Origin: JBBRGG01 sp038240875
GTDB lineage: Bacteria; Planctomycetota; Phycisphaerae; Phycisphaerales; UBA1924
Direction: 5' to 3'
DNA length: 30,639 bases
NCBI GenBank assembly: GCA_038240875.1
Contig: JBBRGG010000009.1
Span: forward strand, 1-30,639
Part shown: piece after piece, positions 8,710 to 16,401 of the stretch
Position numbering within the stretch: position 1 is the stretch's first letter
Layout of the letters: each line of letters begins with the position of its first letter
The notes under the pieces: generated by a model
Told to the model about the DNA's origin: nothing
Databases searched by the model: none
What the model saw: the letters and a program-made list of their open reading frames with translations, nothing else
Translations under genes and position numbers: made by a program

Positions 8710-9198
8710 ATGTCGAACCCAATAAATAGCCATCCCGCGAACTCGGACCCCGGCGTGTACAATATGAGAAATGGGTCGGTCGATGACGAGATCGAAACGT
8801 TCAAGGCGCATCATTTAGGCGTCGCGGTGCCTGCGGTTGAACCGGCGATTCCGGTGTACGAGAAGTTGTTTGGCCGAAAGTTGATCAGTGGGCCGTTTGA
8901 TGACCTGGTCCAGAAAGTACGCGTGTGCTTCTTGAGCAATGGTCAACCGGGCGACGTGGTGATTGAGTTGATCGCGCCGTTGTCGGATGATTCGCCAGTG
9001 AATCAGCATCTAAAGAAAGGGTTGGGCGCTTATCACATATGTTATGAGGTCAAGGGGATGGACGCGGTTATCACGGACCTTCGCAGCAAGGGGTGTTTGC
9101 TGGTGAGTGGGCCGGTGCCTGCGGTTGCGTTTGGTGGGAAGCGAATCGCTTGGTTGTTGATGCCAACAAGGCAGTTGATTGAACTGGTGGAAACATGA
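8710..9198 (+). CDS. VOC-fold protein, methylmalonyl-CoA epimerase-like
   Basis: 162 residues from the ATG at 8710. The VOC domain starts only at about residue 35, and an internal ATG at 8764 is an alternative start; neither has a clear ribosome binding site. Family features are HHLGVAVP at the beginning (first metal-ligand His), a segment beginning IELIAPLSDDSP, GAYHICYEV (second His) and IELVE at the end (metal-ligand Glu), in the order found in methylmalonyl-CoA epimerase. In that enzyme the metal supports proton abstraction next to a thioester carbonyl. Beside an ACP and an FkbH protein, an ACP- or CoA-thioester substrate is plausible. The stop codon overlaps the next start (ATGA at 9195-9198), which points to translational coupling with the FkbH-like gene. 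Confidence 0.8.
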   Translation: MSNPINSHPANSDPGVYNMRNGSVDDEIETFKAHHLGVAVPAVEPAIPVYEKLFGRKLISGPFDDLVQKVRVCFLSNGQPGDVVIELIAPLSDDSPVNQHLKKGLGAYHICYEVKGMDAVITDLRSKGCLLVSGPVPAVAFGGKRIAWLLMPTRQLIELVET

Positions 9199-11180
9199 CG
9201 CACAACACGCCTGCACCAGGTCAAGCTGCAAGCCAAGTCAGGCTCGCTGATTCCAATGCGGCGTCCAATCTCGAAGTTTTTGGGCATTCGGATGTGAGCA
9301 AGAAGCCCGCGGAGCTGCGCATACAGATCGACGCGCAACTAGCCAAAGGCGAACATGCGGCAGCACGCGCGACATTGTGCGCACTCTGGACAGCGGATGC
9401 GGGGCCGGCGACAGCCGCCTTTGTGGTGCAGCGATTCGAGAAGTTGCGTGGGCATGTTTCTCTCGCTGCGTGCAAGGTCGCGTTTTTGCGATCGTTCACG
9501 GTTGAGCTTGCGCTCCCGGTGCTTCGCGCGCAAGCATTTTCTGGCGGGATCGATATCACGCCACACGTGGGCGAATTTAACTCGTACGTTCAGGAAATCA
9601 TCGATCCGGCTTCGCTCTTGTATCAGTTCAAGCCCGACGTCGCGATCCTCGCGATACAGACGCGAGACGTTGCGCCAGATTTGGTGCTCGGGTTCGCTGA
9701 CTTGTCGAGCGAATCGGTCGTAGCGATCGTGGCCGAAGTCGCTTCAGGCTTTGAGTCGTGGATCAACACCTTCCGCAAGAACAGCTCAGCACACTTGGTC
9801 GTTCATTTGCTCGAAACCCCCGAGCCGGTCCAAGGCATATTGGATGCGCAGGTTGAGACAAGCCAAGGCGGCGCGGTCCGCGCGATCAACGACCGCATTC
9901 GTGCTGCGTGTCGATCGCTGCGAAGTGTGTACGCGTTGGATGTTGATGCGCTGGTGGCAAAGCATGGCCGCGAGAACTTCTTTGATGAACGCCGCTGGCT
10001 GATGGCGCGCATGCCGATTGCGACCAACGCCGTGGTGCATCTTGCGCGTGCATGGGCGAAGTTTCTGCATCCGATCACGGGCAAGATCTGCAAGGCACTG
10101 GTGTGCGACCTCGACAACACACTTTGGGGCGGGGTCATCGGCGAAGATGGCATGACGGGGATCAAGCTTTCCGCGGAGTATCCGGGGGCGGCGTTTCAGG
10201 AGTTGCAGCGGGCGGTACTTGATCTGACAAGCCGTGGAATCATTCTTGCGGTCTGCTCCAAGAACAATCACGAAGACGCGATGGAAGCGATAAGCAAGCA
10301 TCCGGGAATGGTTTTGAAGCCGGAGCACTTTGCGGCGCTGCGCATTAATTGGGTGGACAAAGCTAGTAATCTGCGCGATATTGCGAAAGAACTCAACATC
10401 GGCGTAGATGCCCTTGCGTTTATCGATGACAACCCGGTTGAACGGGCTTGGGTGCGCGAGAATGCGCCCGAAGTGACAGTCATTGACCTGCCGATGAATC
10501 CGATGGGATATGCAAAGGCACTGCGCGAGAGCATTGTCTTTGAACGGCTCACGCTCACGGCGGAAGACAAAGAAAGAGGCAGGCAGTACGCCGAGAATCG
10601 CGTGCGAACCGAGTTGCAATCCCAGGCGGGTTCACTCGAAGAGTTTTATGAATCACTGCGGCAAGTCGTCGAGATTGCGCATGTCACGCCGATGACCTTG
10701 GCTCGCGTCGCGCAGCTTACCAACAAGACGAATCAGTTCAATCTGAGCACGCGGCGCTACACCGAGCAGCAGGTGCAGGAAATGTCTGATTCTGCGGATT
10801 GGCGCGTCTTTTCGATCAAGGTCGCGGATCGCTTCGGCGACAACGGCTTGGTTGGCGTTGCCATTGCACACTTTGTAGTAGATGCAGATGGCACGAAGGT
10901 GTGCGAGGTGGATTCATTCCTGCTTTCCTGCCGAGTGATTGGAAGAACTGTCGAGACCGGCTTTCTCGCTGCGATTGTCGAAGAATTTGCAGCCCGAGGC
11001 GTTTCCAAGTTGCGGTCGTGGTTTATTCCCACGAAGAAGAACGCGCCAGCAAAGGACTTTCTTGGTTCGCAGCGCTTTACGAAAGTCAACGAAGGTGCTG
11101 ATGGCATGCAAACGTGGGAGTTTGATTTGACGAAGGACACCATCAAGTTTCCCAAGTGGATCACGCGCAAGGGCGTGTGA
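9195..11180 (+). CDS. FkbH-like HAD-IIIC protein (SGNH-like + HAD + GNAT-like), acyl-ACP loading
   Basis: 661 residues in three parts. Residues about 60-290 resemble the SGNH-like N-terminal domain of long FkbH proteins. The HAD domain begins at CDLDNTLWGGVIGEDG, with D305 and D307 as nucleophile and general acid, and continues with CSKNNHEDA and FIDDNPVER as later HAD motifs. The C-terminal part, with LTNKTNQFNLSTRRYT followed by FLLSCRVIGR, is the GNAT-like domain of the family. FkbH proteins take 1,3-bisphosphoglycerate and place a dephosphorylated glyceryl group on the phosphopantetheine arm of an ACP, giving glyceryl-ACP; related proteins serve polyketide, lipid and polysaccharide pathways. 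The ATGA overlap with the VOC gene and a free-standing ACP gene 1.3 kb downstream support this role here. The family is clear; the exact substrate is inferred. Confidence 0.9.
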   Translation: MTHNTPAPGQAASQVRLADSNAASNLEVFGHSDVSKKPAELRIQIDAQLAKGEHAAARATLCALWTADAGPATAAFVVQRFEKLRGHVSLAACKVAFLRSFTVELALPVLRAQAFSGGIDITPHVGEFNSYVQEIIDPASLLYQFKPDVAILAIQTRDVAPDLVLGFADLSSESVVAIVAEVASGFESWINTFRKNSSAHLVVHLLETPEPVQGILDAQVETSQGGAVRAINDRIRAACRSLRSVYALDVDALVAKHGRENFFDERRWLMARMPIATNAVVHLARAWAKFLHPITGKICKALVCDLDNTLWGGVIGEDGMTGIKLSAEYPGAAFQELQRAVLDLTSRGIILAVCSKNNHEDAMEAISKHPGMVLKPEHFAALRINWVDKASNLRDIAKELNIGVDALAFIDDNPVERAWVRENAPEVTVIDLPMNPMGYAKALRESIVFERLTLTAEDKERGRQYAENRVRTELQSQAGSLEEFYESLRQVVEIAHVTPMTLARVAQLTNKTNQFNLSTRRYTEQQVQEMSDSADWRVFSIKVADRFGDNGLVGVAIAHFVVDADGTKVCEVDSFLLSCRVIGRTVETGFLAAIVEEFAARGVSKLRSWFIPTKKNAPAKDFLGSQRFTKVNEGADGMQTWEFDLTKDTIKFPKWITRKGV

Positions 11181-11340
11181 CCTGTTTCAAACGCCACTTC
11201 GGCATTTTTCCAAAGTCACGCGTTATCTCTCCAGCAAGCGCACGTAGCTCTTTGGTATATTCACCACCTTTGATGGCGGAACAACGCTTCAACTCTTTCA
11301 GGACAGATTTCAAGCAACACCAAGGATTTCAAGGAACATA

Positions 11341-12297
11341 ATGATCACGTATGACCAGATCATCGCCGCCCTTCCAGCGAACAGCACCGCTCGTGGTTTG
11401 CTCGACGCGATGTACTTGAAGAATAATTGGATCCTAAAGCCAATGCTCGAGGCGCTCGACGCTTCGATGTTGCCCGCGTATGTGAAGGAAGCCGACGCGA
11501 TCTGGAACGTGATGCACACGATGCGTCCGGACCAGACCGCCGAGGAACGCACCGCCGAGGCGCTGAAGGGACTTCAGTTTCACTCGATGGAGTTCTTGAA
11601 GCTGCAGATCAACTTTGCCAAAACCGGCGAGTACAAATCCATCGATTACGACACGGTGTATCGCGAGGTGTACTCCAACGCGAGCGTGATGCAGCGGTAC
11701 CTCGATGGTTTACTGCTCACGTACATCGCGTGGCCCAACCACTATCGCTTGCTTAATTGGTATCGCAAAGCGTACTTGGAGAAGGCTACGCCTGGCGCAT
11801 GCCTTGAGATCGGCCCGGGGCATGGCTGGCTCGCGCTGCAACAACTTCTCTCGCACCCTACCAATACGTTTCTTGGGCTTGATATTAGCCCGCACAGCGT
11901 TGCGTATTCGCGTGGTTGCATTACAGCCGCGGGCGTCGCCGAATCGCGATGGAAGGTGCTGGAATGCGACGCGCAAAAGGGCCTTGAATCGGATGGTCGA
12001 CTCTTTGATCGAGTCGTGATCGCCGAGGTCATCGAGCACTTGGCCCAGCCTGAGATTATTGTTGAGCTTGCAAAGAAGCACAGCAAGCCTGATGCACTTT
12101 TCTTTATCACGACGGTTGTGAACCTGGAAGCCGTGGACCATATTTATTTATTCCGCTCGCTGCAGGAAGTGCGTGATTTTTGCGAAAAAAAATGCAACTT
12201 GAAGGTGATTGACGAGCTTGACCTACCCCTTAAGCTCAATTTGAAGGACATGAAGGACGAAGCCTTTGAGGTTGCACTGGTATGCACGAAGAAGTAG
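11341..12297 (+). CDS. Class I SAM-dependent methyltransferase
   Basis: 318 residues; ATG at 11341 with AAGGAA at 11331-11336. The first 150 residues form a helical domain without a motif I recognise. The Rossmann methyltransferase core starts with LEIGPGHGW (residues 155-163, SAM-binding motif I), followed by LGLDIS (acidic residue at 181 for the ribose), VLECDA, and VVIAEVIEHL. The separate N-terminal helical domain suggests a small-molecule or carrier-bound substrate rather than nucleic acid. It lies between the FkbH-like gene and the ACP gene, so O-methylation of a glyceryl-type unit, as in methoxymalonyl-ACP pathways, is a reasonable guess, but the sequence does not fix the substrate. 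The stop codon lies inside a degenerate 17-bp tandem repeat. Confidence 0.85.
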   Translation: MITYDQIIAALPANSTARGLLDAMYLKNNWILKPMLEALDASMLPAYVKEADAIWNVMHTMRPDQTAEERTAEALKGLQFHSMEFLKLQINFAKTGEYKSIDYDTVYREVYSNASVMQRYLDGLLLTYIAWPNHYRLLNWYRKAYLEKATPGACLEIGPGHGWLALQQLLSHPTNTFLGLDISPHSVAYSRGCITAAGVAESRWKVLECDAQKGLESDGRLFDRVVIAEVIEHLAQPEIIVELAKKHSKPDALFFITTVVNLEAVDHIYLFRSLQEVRDFCEKKCNLKVIDELDLPLKLNLKDMKDEAFEVALVCTKK

Positions 12298-12341
12298 AGT
12301 GCGTGTAAAAGTAGAGTGCGTGATGAAGTAGTGTGCCAAGA
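12291..12341. repeat. Degenerate 17-bp tandem repeat over the methyltransferase stop codon
   Basis: Three imperfect units (12291-12307, 12308-12324, 12325-12341) built on GAAGTAGAGTGCGTGTA. The first unit contains the TAG stop of the methyltransferase at 12295-12297. Copies one and two differ by two bases; the third is more diverged. Confidence 0.75.
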
Positions 12342-12426
12342 AGTAAGCACTATCGAAACTCGCTGAGTTCAAGCGGGTACCCTCAACACCTCACAGGCAT
12401 TTATAGACAGCATCGCCCATTCCCCC

Positions 12427-12462
12427 GAGCCGAACCACGAGCCGGACCGCGAGCCGAACCAC
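12427..12462. repeat. 12-bp tandem repeat directly before the ACP start
   Basis: GAGCCGAACCAC at 12427-12438, a variant with three changes at 12439-12450, and an exact copy at 12451-12462; a fourth partial unit (GAGC) follows. It ends ten bases before the ACP start at 12472. The unit length keeps the frame open, so it would read EPNHEPDREPNH in frame with the ACP, but no ATG, GTG or TTG start lies upstream in that frame after the TGA at 12364. Confidence 0.85.
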
Positions 12463-12471
12463 GAGCAATCC

Positions 12472-12720
12472 ATGAGCAACACCGCATCCAATCTTCAAGC
12501 CCAAGTCCGCGCCACTATCGCCGACGTCTTGGGTGTACCCGTGGCGACCCTCACCGGCGCGTCGTCGCCCGCCACGATCGACGCGTGGGATAGCGTGCAG
12601 CACCTCTCTATTGTGATGGCTCTCGAGCAGTCAGTTGGCGTGCAATTCGACCCCGAAGACATCGACAAGATGAAGTCCGTTAGCGAGATCGAAGCGATTG
12701 TCGCGGCGAAGAAGAGCTGA
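12472..12720 (+). CDS. Stand-alone acyl carrier protein
   Basis: 82 residues, the normal length of a discrete ACP. The phosphopantetheine site is in the segment IDAWDSVQHLS; Ser41 follows Asp40 (DS motif), at the start of helix 2. The fourth-helix region EDIDKMKSVSEIEAIV is typical of ACPs in specialised pathways. The ATG at 12472 is preceded by only a weak GAG and by a 12-bp tandem repeat. No fatty-acid synthase gene (fabF, fabD, fabG) lies nearby; the neighbours are the methyltransferase and FkbH-like genes, so this ACP most likely carries the FkbH-derived acyl unit rather than fatty-acid intermediates. Confidence 0.92.
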   Translation: MSNTASNLQAQVRATIADVLGVPVATLTGASSPATIDAWDSVQHLSIVMALEQSVGVQFDPEDIDKMKSVSEIEAIVAAKKS

Positions 12721-12788
12721 CGCAAGCTGGTTGCATAGCACGTCGGGCTTTCCCTACTACCTTCCAAACTCGTTGTCAATTGCTTGGT

Positions 12789-14480
12789 TTACTTAGTTTC
12801 GATGCCCAGCCTGCCAAAGGGCAGTGCAGCGAGCTCTACGCCCGCGTTGCGCTGCTGAAAGTTTCGCAGCGCCCATTCATCAGCGAAGAGGACCACCGAC
12901 ACTTCGTCGCGGTCGTAGGCAAACTGCGCATCGTTGGGCAAGTCCGGCATCCAGTCCGCGGGCGCTCCATCTTTCTTCCACCAACGCACAAACTGCCAGC
13001 GTGCGTTTTCCAAGCGCGATTCCGCGCCATACTCCGCCTTCATGCGATATTGCACGACCTCGAACTGAAGCGGGCCGACCGCAGCGAGCAACGGCGTTTT
13101 GACCTGGCCGGTTCCCACCATCAGCAACTGCACGACGCCTTCTTGCAACAACTGATCGAGGCCCAAGCGAAACTTTTTCGAGTTGCCAGGCTGCGGATTG
13201 TGCAAGTACGCGAAGACTTCAGGCGTGAATGGCGGGATCTCGTCGTAGACGATCGTGCGATCTTCAGTAAGCGTGTCGCCGATGCGCAAGACGTCGTGAC
13301 CGACGATGCCGACGACGTCGCCAGCCTTGCCGTCGTCCACGGTTTCGCGATCACGACCGAAGAGTTTTTGCGCATTGGAAAGGCGGATCTTCTTCCCAGT
13401 CTGCGCGTGCATCACGGTCATTTCGCGGGTAAATGTGCCAGAAACAACGCGAACAAACGCGATGCGGTCGCGATGCTTGGGGTCCATGTTGGCTTGGATT
13501 TTGAATACAAAGCCACTAAAGGGAGTTTCGTCAGGCTCGACCATTCGCTCTTCGACTTTTTCAGTGGGAGTATCAAGCGCCTTGGCACGCCGCGGTCCGG
13601 GCGGAGCGGAATGGCGAACGAAACCATCGAGAAGCAACTGCACACCGAAGTTGTTCATCGCGCTACCGAAGTAGACGGGCGTGACTTGCCCCGCGAGCAC
13701 GCGAGCTTCGTCGAAGGTCTCGCCAGCACCGCCAAGCATTTCGATTTCGTCGCGAGATTGGGAGTAGACGCCTTCGTCGATCTTGTCGCGAAGAGCCGGG
13801 TCGTCAAGGCCCATGACTTGCACAGGCGCGACGTATGCGCCGCGCGTGGTCCGCTCGAAGAGATGTACCTGATGCGTCAGGCGGTCGTAGACGCCACGAA
13901 ATTCCGGGCCGTTGCCAAGGGGCCAATTCACTGGGAAGGCCCCGATGCCGAGCACGCGCTCCAACTCATCAAGCAGTTCAATTGGGTCGCGAGTCGGGCG
14001 GTCGCACTTGTTCATGAACGTAAAGATCGGCACGCCTCGCCGCCGACAAACCTCAAACAACTTGCGCGTCTGTGGTTCGATACCTTTGCCCGCGTCGATC
14101 ACCATCACCGCAGCGTCGACCGCCGTGAGTACGCGATAGGTATCTTCCGAAAAGTCTTTGTGCCCCGGCGTGTCCAGCAGATTGATGCGATAGGTCGTCG
14201 CGATGGAAGCTTCCGCTGCGCCCTCAGGATGAGGCTCGGCGTTGGCGGTGTAATCAAATTGGAGCACTGTCGACGAGATCGAGATGCCACGTTGTCTTTC
14301 GAGTTCCATCCAGTCGCTGGTGGTCGCGCGTTGGTTCTTGCGCGCGGTGACCGAGCCAGCGAGTTCGACCGCCCCGCCATAGAGAAGAAGCTTCTCAGTG
14401 AGCGTGGTCTTGCCTGCGTCAGGGTGCGAAATAATCGCGAAGGTTCGGCGAGGAAGTAGTGCGGAGTTTGGCTGGCTCAT
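12789..14480 (-). CDS. prfC: Peptide chain release factor 3 (RF3)
   Basis: 563 residues, somewhat longer than the roughly 530 usual for RF3. It is a translational GTPase that removes RF1/RF2 from the ribosome after termination. GTP-binding motifs are SHPDAGKT (18-25), DTPGHKDF (103-110) and NKCD (157-160); the switch region QRGISISSTVLQFDYT is typical of RF3. About 18 extra residues (around TANAEPHPEGAAEAS) lie between the switch I region and DTPGH, where E. coli RF3 has a short turn. Domains II and III follow, with GFVFKIQANMD and PLQFEVVQYR as recognisable RF3 signatures. The start at 14480 has no clear Shine-Dalgarno sequence. It is divergent from the GNAT gene at 14542 and convergent with the ACP gene. 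The long open frame on the opposite strand of this gene is a shadow. Confidence 0.96.
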   Translation of the reverse strand: MSQPNSALLPRRTFAIISHPDAGKTTLTEKLLLYGGAVELAGSVTARKNQRATTSDWMELERQRGISISSTVLQFDYTANAEPHPEGAAEASIATTYRINLLDTPGHKDFSEDTYRVLTAVDAAVMVIDAGKGIEPQTRKLFEVCRRRGVPIFTFMNKCDRPTRDPIELLDELERVLGIGAFPVNWPLGNGPEFRGVYDRLTHQVHLFERTTRGAYVAPVQVMGLDDPALRDKIDEGVYSQSRDEIEMLGGAGETFDEARVLAGQVTPVYFGSAMNNFGVQLLLDGFVRHSAPPGPRRAKALDTPTEKVEERMVEPDETPFSGFVFKIQANMDPKHRDRIAFVRVVSGTFTREMTVMHAQTGKKIRLSNAQKLFGRDRETVDDGKAGDVVGIVGHDVLRIGDTLTEDRTIVYDEIPPFTPEVFAYLHNPQPGNSKKFRLGLDQLLQEGVVQLLMVGTGQVKTPLLAAVGPLQFEVVQYRMKAEYGAESRLENARWQFVRWWKKDGAPADWMPDLPNDAQFAYDRDEVSVVLFADEWALRNFQQRNAGVELAALPFGRLGIETK

Positions 14481-14541
14481 TCGTCGTCATCGTTGGCACG
14501 GTTTTGCTCGCGCGTCGCTTTGATCCGCGTACCCTCAAAAT

Positions 14542-15033
14542 ATGCTATTCCGCCCAGCTTTGGTCGAAGATGTGCCCACGATGTTACTTATGGTCAGCGC
14601 GATCTGCGACCTACACGAAACGAATGACGCCGAACGCTTTGAGATTTTGCCTGATGTGTTGGATCGGTACGCGGCGTGGCTGCCCGCGCGAGCCGTCGAT
14701 CCGCGTTCGGTATTTTTGTTGGCAGAGCGCGACGACGGTAAGTTCGCTGGATTCATCGTTGGCACTGTGGAGGCGGAAGTGCCGATCTTTCGCATCGCCG
14801 AATTTGGCTGGATCCACGACGTTTGGGTTGAGCTCGACGCGCGGCGTCAAGGCGTTGCCCGCGAGCTTGCTATACGCACAATTGCGGCGTTTAAAGTAAT
14901 GGGCGTGCAGCAAATCCGCCTGCACACGGCGGCGTTTAATCACGATGCTCGCGCCTTCTTCAGTTCGATAGGTTTTCGTGCGAGCGTGGTCGAGATGCTG
15001 ATGACGGTGGAGCGGCCGAATGGATCGGGATAA
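14542..15033 (+). CDS. GNAT family N-acetyltransferase
   Basis: 163 residues. The first strand and helix read LFRPALVEDVPTML, the usual GNAT opening. The central strand IHDVWVELDARRQGVARELA contains the acetyl-CoA pyrophosphate-binding motif (R/Q-x-x-G-x-A, here RRQGVA). NHDARAFFSSIGF is the typical C-terminal helix-strand. It transfers an acetyl group from acetyl-CoA to an unknown amine. No good ribosome binding site is seen before the ATG, which is 61 bp from the divergent prfC start. The stop codon at 15031-15033 abuts a degenerate repeat. Confidence 0.85.
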   Translation: MLFRPALVEDVPTMLLMVSAICDLHETNDAERFEILPDVLDRYAAWLPARAVDPRSVFLLAERDDGKFAGFIVGTVEAEVPIFRIAEFGWIHDVWVELDARRQGVARELAIRTIAAFKVMGVQQIRLHTAAFNHDARAFFSSIGFRASVVEMLMTVERPNGSG

Positions 15034-15080
15034 TGGGTGGCCATTGGGTCGGGCTAGTGGTCTGAGCTATGGGTCGGGCT
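15021..15080. repeat. Degenerate 24-25-bp direct repeat over the GNAT stop codon
   Basis: An 11-base core TGGGTCGGGCT appears at 15045-15055 and 15070-15080, with a related copy TGGATCGGGAT at 15021-15031 in the last codons of the GNAT gene. The spacing is 24 and 25 bases. Confidence 0.55.
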
Positions 15081-15197
15081 CATGGACAGGGACTTGCCAA
15101 GAATTGGTTACTACTTGAATACATTGTCGCGCAAATGCCTGAATCGATTTCGTCGCAGACGCACGCCACTAAGCCGCGATACGATGCAATCAACCAC

Positions 15198-15282
15198 GGC
15201 CCCGTGGCGAAATGGCAGACGCAGCGGACTTAAAATCCGCTTTCCGTAACTGGGAGTGCGGGTTCAAATCCCGCCGGGGTCA
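15198..15282 (+). tRNA. tRNA-Leu, anticodon UAA
   Basis: The 85-nt cloverleaf folds by eye. The acceptor stem is GGCCCCG (15198-15204) with CGGGGTC (15275-15281), including one G-U pair, and discriminator A at 15282. The anticodon stem GCGGA/TCCGC (15224-15228, 15236-15240) encloses loop CTTAAAA with anticodon TAA at 15231-15233. A long variable arm (15241-15257) makes it class II, as expected for leucine. The T stem GCGGG/CCCGC encloses TTCAAAT. CCA is not encoded. It reads UUA codons. An IS1595-family relic lies about 200 bp downstream. Confidence 0.97.
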
Positions 15283-15484
15283 TTGCCTTATATTCCACGC
15301 GATCACATGCGACACGAAATAGCACTAACATAGCAAGATAATGATTTTATGCTTTTGGTCCAGACAATGTAATATCAGGCGTGCATTAGGTTCTACTCAG
15401 GGCCAACTCGCACGATCCTATGAAATTGTGGCGTGATGCACTTGGATATGGTACAGTTTCCTCATGAACACGCGTGGGACATGA
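15283..15484. other. Non-coding spacer between tRNA-Leu and the IS1595 relic
   Basis: About 200 AT-richer bases with no open frame of note. No terminator hairpin and no second copy of the tRNA 3' end were seen, so there is no direct sign of an integrated element using this tRNA as attachment site. Confidence 0.5.
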
Positions 15485-16198
15485 CTAGCTGAGAGGGTGC
15501 GTACGGCAGAATATAAGTAGGACTTTGTACAGATTTTGGTCACGGTGGTTGTAGCGGAACTCGCATTCTTTGAAATATAAGTAGAAGATGCTCGGGTTCA
15601 TTCCTCTGAATCGCGCCTGTCGTGTTTTTGGCGTGCCTCCAGAAGCCTATGACGTGCCAATATGCCGTTGATGTGATTGCACGAATGATTCGACTACTGA
15701 ACTCGTTGGCTGAATGATCGACCCGTACGAGTTTCTTGTAGCCCATGTCAACCAATTTGTCGTAACTCTTGAATCTGTCTAAGTCGATGACCGAGCGAAG
15801 TCCACTTTATTAGGAATCAAGGCCAATATAGCAGGTTTTGTACAGTCTACATAACCTCGGTGTAGACCTTGCCGTACCGCTTGCAGATGCCAAAGACGGT
15901 CGTTTTCTTGCCAGCTCCACGGCCAGCCTTGCCCTTGACGCGACGCGGGCCGAAGTAGCTTTCGTTGACTTCGACGGTACCACGGAACAGACGCTCAAGC
16001 TCGCACTCCTCAGCCATGCGTTCGCGCAAAAAGGCGAGAAAGCGGTTCACGCTCTCGCGGTTGATGCCGCATCCTGCAAACAAAGAGCTGCGAGATCTGG
16101 ACCGCCGCAAGGTCGGCGGCCACGTGACGCAGGAACCTACTAAAACAGCCTCTGAAACCCGAGAACGGACTACATAACGGGTTTGCACTGTAAAACAA
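15485..16198 (-). pseudogene. Decayed IS1595-family (ISXO2-like) transposase
   Basis: Pieces of one DDE transposase lie in order but in changing frames. Near 16075-16160 HVAADLAAVQISQLF is read in one frame and then INRESVNRFLAFLRERM in another. Next come TVEVNESYFGPRR, GRGAGKKTTVFG and GKVYTEVM. After a stop at about 15850 and two adjacent stops near 15808 come KSYDKLVDMGYKKL, RVDHSANEF and NHINGI (the family hallmark before the last catalytic Glu/Asn region), then FWRHAKNT. After another shift near 15575, FKECEFRYNHRDQNLYKVLL leads to a stop at 15485-15487. The first catalytic Asp of VEVDESYFG is Asn here. At least four frame changes and three stops make it non-functional. Terminal inverted repeats could not be defined with confidence. 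Confidence 0.85.
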
Positions 16199-16401
16199 CC
16201 TATCCTGGAACTTCCGGAGAGGCTCAGCTAATCATGGCCCGTCAACTAAATCCACTGGTTCGCGCCGGATATCTTGTTTTCAGTTCACTTCGTCTGCTTT
16301 ACAGAATGTGCGATTTTTGTTTTTTCCCCGAATGCTTCTGTCTTACTTTCTGCTTTCCCAACTGTACCACTTTTTCACTCTGCCACTTCGCCACTTCTCT
16401 T

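Noticed and set aside
9786..10619. 277-codon minus-strand frame opposite the FkbH-like gene
   Set aside because: Antisense shadow without any recognisable family.
12780..14459. 559-codon open frame on the plus strand opposite prfC
   Set aside because: It lies antisense to the whole of prfC, has no ribosome binding site or domain, and its Arg/His-rich composition is what the complement of GC-biased codons gives.
15198..15484. tRNA-Leu as the attachment site of an integrated element
   Set aside because: No duplicate of the tRNA 3' end and no integrase gene were seen; the nearby IS1595 relic does not use such sites.
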